Part shown: one piece after another, positions 7,167 to 11,050 of the stretch
Position numbering within the stretch: position 1 is the stretch's first letter
Layout: every line of letters begins with the position of its first letter
Assembly (NCBI GenBank): GCA_033763355.1
Contig: JANRKT010000009.1
Coordinates: 1-11,050, forward strand
Source of the DNA: JANRKT01 sp033763355
Lineage (GTDB): Bacteria; Bacteroidota; Bacteroidia; Chitinophagales; Chitinophagaceae
Direction: 5' to 3'
Length of the DNA: 11,050 bases
The notes under the pieces: model-generated
The model's database searches: none
What the model saw: the letters and a program-made list of their open reading frames with translations, nothing else
What the model was told of the DNA's origin: nothing
Made by a program: the position numbers and the translations under genes

Positions 7167-9269
7167 TTAAATTTGTTTCAATGCTTCTGCCGCATCTTCC
7201 ACAGGCTTTTTGCAGGTTTTTTTCCTGCATACGTAAATCAATGTTTTATTGCGGGGTAATTTTTTTTCCAGTAGAGGAAGGTTTTCTTCCTGCACAGCGC
7301 CCATAAACAAACAATTGGGTAAATATGATTTTTGCATTTCACTGTTTTTTTGCAGGGCATCCTTTCCCATTATAACCACTTCTGCTGTTTCATTCGCAAG
7401 CAGCCCGGCAAGGTTGTGCCAATAAGTAAATGACGGGGCATTAATATTATTCTTCATAGTTATACGGTGAATCATTTGCCTGCCAATTTGAATGTAATTC
7501 TCTTCATCAAAAAAAACACCAAGCCTGCAAAGTGTTTCCGCCATCACCGCATTGGATGAAGGAATAACATTATCATGCAGATCTGTCAGCCGTGTTACAA
7601 TTTCTTTTGACCTGTTCTCTGTATAATTAAAAATCCCTTTTTTATCATCATAAAAATTCTTAATCGCATATTCTGTAATTTGCCGGGCAAGAAGCAGCCA
7701 GTGTTTATTGAAAGTATGCTGATATAGTTTAATGTATGCGGAGGATAACTGTGCATAATCATCGAGGAAACCCGGGATGGATGCTTGCCCCTTCATATAA
7801 CTTCTCCATAACTGCCCGTTTGCCTGTAGCATATTTTTTTCAAGAAATGCTCCGGTGCTGATGGCTGTTTGCAAATAATCATTATTGCCGGATGCTGCAG
7901 AAGCATCAAGAAAACCTTTTAACATCAGGGCATTCCAGGAAATAAGTATTTTGTCATCAACCTGCTGTTTTTCTCTTTTGTTTCTTGCATCGGTTAATTT
8001 TTTCCTGGCGCTTGCTAAAGTTGTAATGAATCCTGATGGCAGTTGGTTTTTTATGACAAATTCCTCCGGCGTGAAGGTTGTATAAAGAATATTGTTTCCG
8101 TTTTTCCAGTTTCCTGCGGGAGTAATATTGTAAAAGGCAGCAACCTGCTTTCCTTCGTTTTCTCCAAGGATATTGATAACGTCGTTATATTTCCATACAT
8201 AATAACTTCCTTCTTCTACATTCCCTGAATTAACTGAACTGTAAAAGCCCCCGCCGGGAGCAAGCAATTCTTTTTTTGCAAAAGAAGCAATTTCTTCTGT
8301 TACCTGTTTATACAATTCATTTTTGGTAACCTGTGCGGCATGTGAATACAGGCTCATCAATTGTGCGTTATCACAAAGCATTTTTTCAAAGTGCGGTACA
8401 CGCCATAAACTGTCGGTTGAGTAACGTGCAAAACCACCGCCGATGTGGTCATAAATACCCCCTGCCGCCATTTTGGATAAACTTGTGTTTAGTGCATCAA
8501 GAGCCTTTTTATCGCCGGTAAAATAGTGGTATTGCAATAAAAATTCCCCGGCGATGGCCACAGGAAATTTCACCTGCCCTTTAATACCGCCATTGGCCAA
8601 ATCAAGCTGTGCATATAAACTGTCAAAAAAAGCACTGTACCTGTCCTGGCTAATCTTTATTTCATCATCATCAGCAGGAGACAAAAATTGCAATTCGTTT
8701 TTTGCAATTTCATTTGCCAGGCTATGGGCCTGCAGCACTACTTTATTGTTTTGTTCCCGGTAAGCTTTTAAAACCTGTTGCAGCAGCTTTTTCCAGCTTT
8801 CTTTTTTATAATAAGAGCCGGCAAAAAAGGGTTTGCCATCAGGAAGTGCAAATGCATTGAGCGGCCAGCCCCCGTTACCGCCTGTGAGCAACTGGCAGGC
8901 GTTCATATACACGGCATCAATATCAGGACGTTCCTCTCTGTCAACCTTTATACAAATAAAATTTTTGTTCATTACTGCAGCCATATCTTCATCCATGAAA
9001 GATTCCTTTTCCATAACATGGGACCAATGGCATGAAGCATAGCCGATGCTTATTAAAAGCGGCTTGTTTTCTTTTTTTGCTTTTTCCAGCGCTTCATCAC
9101 CCCATTCATGCCAGTCAACCGGGTTATCGGCATGTTGGTGTAAATAGGGGCTTGATGCCTGCTGAAGCCTGTTTTGTTTTGCTCCCGGCCCGCATGCAGA
9201 AAACAGGGACACTGCGAGGCAAGCGATGATATTAGTAAATTGTAGTATCAGGTTTTTTATCCCTCTCAT
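7167..9269 (-). CDS. DUF255/YyaL (SPATA20-like) thioredoxin-fold lipoprotein, CxxS variant
   Basis: A 700-residue member of the YyaL/SPATA20 family: an N-terminal thioredoxin-like domain (DUF255) followed by an (alpha/alpha)6-barrel like that of N-acylglucosamine 2-epimerases. The biochemical role of the family is not established. The signature NRLQQASSPYLHQHADNPVDW starts at residue 33. The thioredoxin motif, normally CHWC, is CHWS here (80-83). VDREERPDIDAVYM (109-122) and GGNGGWPLNAF (130-140) are conserved. The barrel motifs include GGIYDHIGGGFARYS (270-284) and WRVPHFEKMLCDNAQL (289-304). The C-terminus retains a paired-Cys segment (VCRKKTCKKPV). The N-terminus is a lipoprotein signal (FSAC, Cys26), so the protein is probably in the envelope, whereas many relatives lack an export signal. 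It starts 15 bases after the FG-GAP gene stop on the same strand, suggesting one transcript. Confidence 0.92.
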   Translation of the reverse strand: MRGIKNLILQFTNIIACLAVSLFSACGPGAKQNRLQQASSPYLHQHADNPVDWHEWGDEALEKAKKENKPLLISIGYASCHWSHVMEKESFMDEDMAAVMNKNFICIKVDREERPDIDAVYMNACQLLTGGNGGWPLNAFALPDGKPFFAGSYYKKESWKKLLQQVLKAYREQNNKVVLQAHSLANEIAKNELQFLSPADDDEIKISQDRYSAFFDSLYAQLDLANGGIKGQVKFPVAIAGEFLLQYHYFTGDKKALDALNTSLSKMAAGGIYDHIGGGFARYSTDSLWRVPHFEKMLCDNAQLMSLYSHAAQVTKNELYKQVTEEIASFAKKELLAPGGGFYSSVNSGNVEEGSYYVWKYNDVINILGENEGKQVAAFYNITPAGNWKNGNNILYTTFTPEEFVIKNQLPSGFITTLASARKKLTDARNKREKQQVDDKILISWNALMLKGFLDASAASGNNDYLQTAISTGAFLEKNMLQANGQLWRSYMKGQASIPGFLDDYAQLSSAYIKLYQHTFNKHWLLLARQITEYAIKNFYDDKKGIFNYTENRSKEIVTRLTDLHDNVIPSSNAVMAETLCRLGVFFDEENYIQIGRQMIHRITMKNNINAPSFTYWHNLAGLLANETAEVVIMGKDALQKNSEMQKSYLPNCLFMGAVQEENLPLLEKKLPRNKTLIYVCRKKTCKKPVEDAAEALKQI

Positions 9270-9284
9270 TTCTTATTCTTCACT

Positions 9285-11050
9285 TTATTTGTATTCAAAT
9301 ACACGCAGCATATCGTTATTGCTGCTGACCAATATTGCATTGTTATTATTCATTGTTATTACTTTAACATCTTTTACATTATGCGGAACAAAAAATCCGC
9401 TTTCCAAAGGCTTATAGCTTTTAAAATTGCCATCGCCCAAACTTTTTAAGAACACACCAGGCGAAGCATCCGCCGGAGTTGTCTCCACTTCCACATCAAA
9501 TTTATTTCCTGCAAGCAGCATGTCTTTTTTGCCATCACTGTCAAAGTCATTAATTACAATTCCATTTACAGCGGATAATTGCGCTTCCGCCGGTAATTTT
9601 TTAATCCGGAATTTTCCTTTGTCGTTTATAAGTATTACACTTGAAAAAAGATAAGCCTTATAATGCAGGGCATCTTTTATATCTTCTCCAAGTATCCCTT
9701 CAAGGTCGCTTTCGGCGAATGAAAGATAGGTGGGGAATTTCCTTGCAATCATCGGGCATTGCATAGAAGTACATTCCCTGCCCCGTACAGGCACCACTAT
9801 ATCATTGAGGTGTTTTGCGAGAAAAATATCATTTGTTCCGTTACCGTCAAAATCTTTTGCATACACCTCAAATGGTTTTTCAATGCTTGCCTGGAACTTG
9901 TAGTTTTCGCCGAGGTTACCGGAAACAATATCCATGTCGCCATCGCCGTCTATGTCATCAGCAACCAATTTATTCCACCAGCCTTCAGTATTTTGCAATC
10001 CATAGGCTGAAGACACATCTTTCATTTTTCCACTGGCATATTCAAAAACTTTAACAGGCATCCATTCTCCTGCTATGATCAATTCTGCTTTTTTATCGCC
10101 ATTCAAATCAGCCCCAACAGCAGACTTCACCATTCCTGCTCTTTCAAGTTCAGGTGCTATTTGTTTTGTCTTATCAACAAACTTTCCTTTTTCATTTACC
10201 AGTAAATAACTTTTTGCCGGCTTGGGGTATTGATGCGGTACCACTTCTCCGCCCCTGAATAAATCCATATCGCCATCGCCGTCAAAATCAAAAGGTAAAA
10301 TACATGAACCGCTGCCTGAAGTAACAGGCAAGGCAGCTTTGCTGAAATTCCCCTTTCCGTCATTGATGTAAAGCCTGTCCTGGTACATATCAGATCCCTC
10401 ATTGGATTCGCTGCCACCGCTTACAACATACAGGTCAGGATCGCCATCTTTATCAGCATCGAATAATGCAGCGCCTGTGTCTTCATATTTTTTATCAGTG
10501 TGAAACGCCGGTATAATTTTTTTTATGAACTTTCCTTTTTGCTGCAAATACAAACTCCCTGCCTGGTCCTTTGCCCCGCCAATAAAAAAATCTTCTGCAC
10601 CATCGCCATTGACATCGCCGGTTGTTATAAACGGGCCGCTGCGGGTAAACATGTGGGGCAACAAGACCTGGTCTTTGTATTCATCGCAGTCAGTTTCTCT
10701 ATGTAAAAATGGTTGTGGTAAAAGTTGTTTAGTTGCTTCTGCAAACAGCGGCTGTAATAAAGTGACTTTGTTTGCTCCCGGAACAGATTCTTTATAATTT
10801 ACTTTCAGCACCTGGTTAGCCGCAACATTGCGGAGCACATTTTCTTTTCCATCGGGCCATACAACAATAATGCTGTCAGCAATTGCAGTTTTTCCGGTAC
10901 CGAAATGCACCGCCGTTTCATTTGATGAAAGATAACCCCTTACTGTTTTTTGCTGAAAGAATTGCTGCATTATGCCATCATAATACAAAGAAATTTTAGC
11001 GCCAATCCCATCCCGGTTTTTTTCGGGCCCTTCTAATTTTACTCTTAAGT
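9285..11050 (-). CDS. ASPIC/UnbV and FG-GAP (VCBS) repeat protein, 5' end outside window
   Basis: A partial gene: the frame stays open to the window edge, with 587 codons visible. A TTG at 10988 is not the start, because the 20 codons before it (LRVKLEGPEKNRDGIGAKIS) continue the ASPIC/UnbV domain. That domain spans residues 1 to about 87 of the visible part (NRDGIGAK, RGYLSSNETAVHFGTG, IVVWPDG). Seven FG-GAP-like calcium-binding loops follow: DVNGDG (145), DADKDGD (197), DFDGDGD (254), DLNGDKK (314), DIDGDGD (365), DFDGNGT (399) and DFDSDGK (501). Such loops normally build a beta-propeller. The segment RGRECTSMQCP (422-432) is, from memory, typical of the large Bacteroidota form of about 1,100 residues, whose N-terminal half holds more repeats; about half the protein would then be missing. 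It is probably exported or surface-exposed; its ligand is unknown. It is upstream of, and probably co-transcribed with, the YyaL-like lipoprotein gene. Confidence 0.9.
   Translation of the reverse strand, partial: LRVKLEGPEKNRDGIGAKISLYYDGIMQQFFQQKTVRGYLSSNETAVHFGTGKTAIADSIIVVWPDGKENVLRNVAANQVLKVNYKESVPGANKVTLLQPLFAEATKQLLPQPFLHRETDCDEYKDQVLLPHMFTRSGPFITTGDVNGDGAEDFFIGGAKDQAGSLYLQQKGKFIKKIIPAFHTDKKYEDTGAALFDADKDGDPDLYVVSGGSESNEGSDMYQDRLYINDGKGNFSKAALPVTSGSGSCILPFDFDGDGDMDLFRGGEVVPHQYPKPAKSYLLVNEKGKFVDKTKQIAPELERAGMVKSAVGADLNGDKKAELIIAGEWMPVKVFEYASGKMKDVSSAYGLQNTEGWWNKLVADDIDGDGDMDIVSGNLGENYKFQASIEKPFEVYAKDFDGNGTNDIFLAKHLNDIVVPVRGRECTSMQCPMIARKFPTYLSFAESDLEGILGEDIKDALHYKAYLFSSVILINDKGKFRIKKLPAEAQLSAVNGIVINDFDSDGKKDMLLAGNKFDVEVETTPADASPGVFLKSLGDGNFKSYKPLESGFFVPHNVKDVKVITMNNNNAILVSSNNDMLRVFEYK

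Noticed and set aside
1..11050. Searched by eye for CRISPR repeats, tRNA genes, insertion-sequence ends, toxin-antitoxin or phage-defence genes
   Set aside because: None seen. All larger open frames are accounted for by housekeeping, envelope or catabolic families, and base composition looks even across the window.

Overview
The window looks like ordinary chromosome from a Bacteroidota bacterium, most likely of the family Chitinophagaceae; this is inferred from gene content and style, not from a database search. The evidence is: a TTTG...TACCTTTG promoter of the Bacteroidota type in front of mdh, starts without a clear Shine-Dalgarno sequence, a short archaeal/eukaryote-type prolyl-tRNA synthetase with a degenerate C-terminal metal site, a FadL-like outer membrane protein, lipoproteins, and a large ASPIC/UnbV plus FG-GAP protein. 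Coding density is high and no gap exceeds 300 bases. I see no tRNA, rRNA, CRISPR array, insertion sequence, phage gene or integration site.

Left part (1-1800): malate dehydrogenase (mdh) on the minus strand, with a strong terminator after it (47-76) and a good Bacteroidota promoter before it (1071-1102). Divergent from it on the plus strand is a small membrane-anchored SRPBCC/START-fold protein.

Middle part (1750-5852): a minus-strand pair made of an Asn/Ser/Gly-rich lipoprotein followed by a FadL/OmpP1-type outer membrane beta-barrel, ending in a terminator at 1750-1781. Divergent from the pair is proS, encoding prolyl-tRNA synthetase, with a candidate promoter at 4256-4287.

Right part (5873-11050): three minus-strand genes. 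In transcription order they are the 3' part of an ASPIC/UnbV and FG-GAP repeat protein that runs off the window edge, a lipoprotein form of the DUF255/YyaL (SPATA20-like) thioredoxin-fold family only 15 bases downstream, and mannonate dehydratase (uxuA) after a 133-base gap. The first two probably form an operon and both look extracytoplasmic. uxuA is a cytoplasmic hexuronate catabolic enzyme and meets proS tail to tail with a 20-base gap.

I did not find a convincing new multi-gene system. The points most worth a second look are the CxxS variant of the normally CxxC thioredoxin motif in a lipoprotein-anchored YyaL protein, the low-complexity lipoprotein with three spaced P-[IV]-R-x-F motifs next to a beta-barrel gene, and the loss of most zinc ligands in ProRS.
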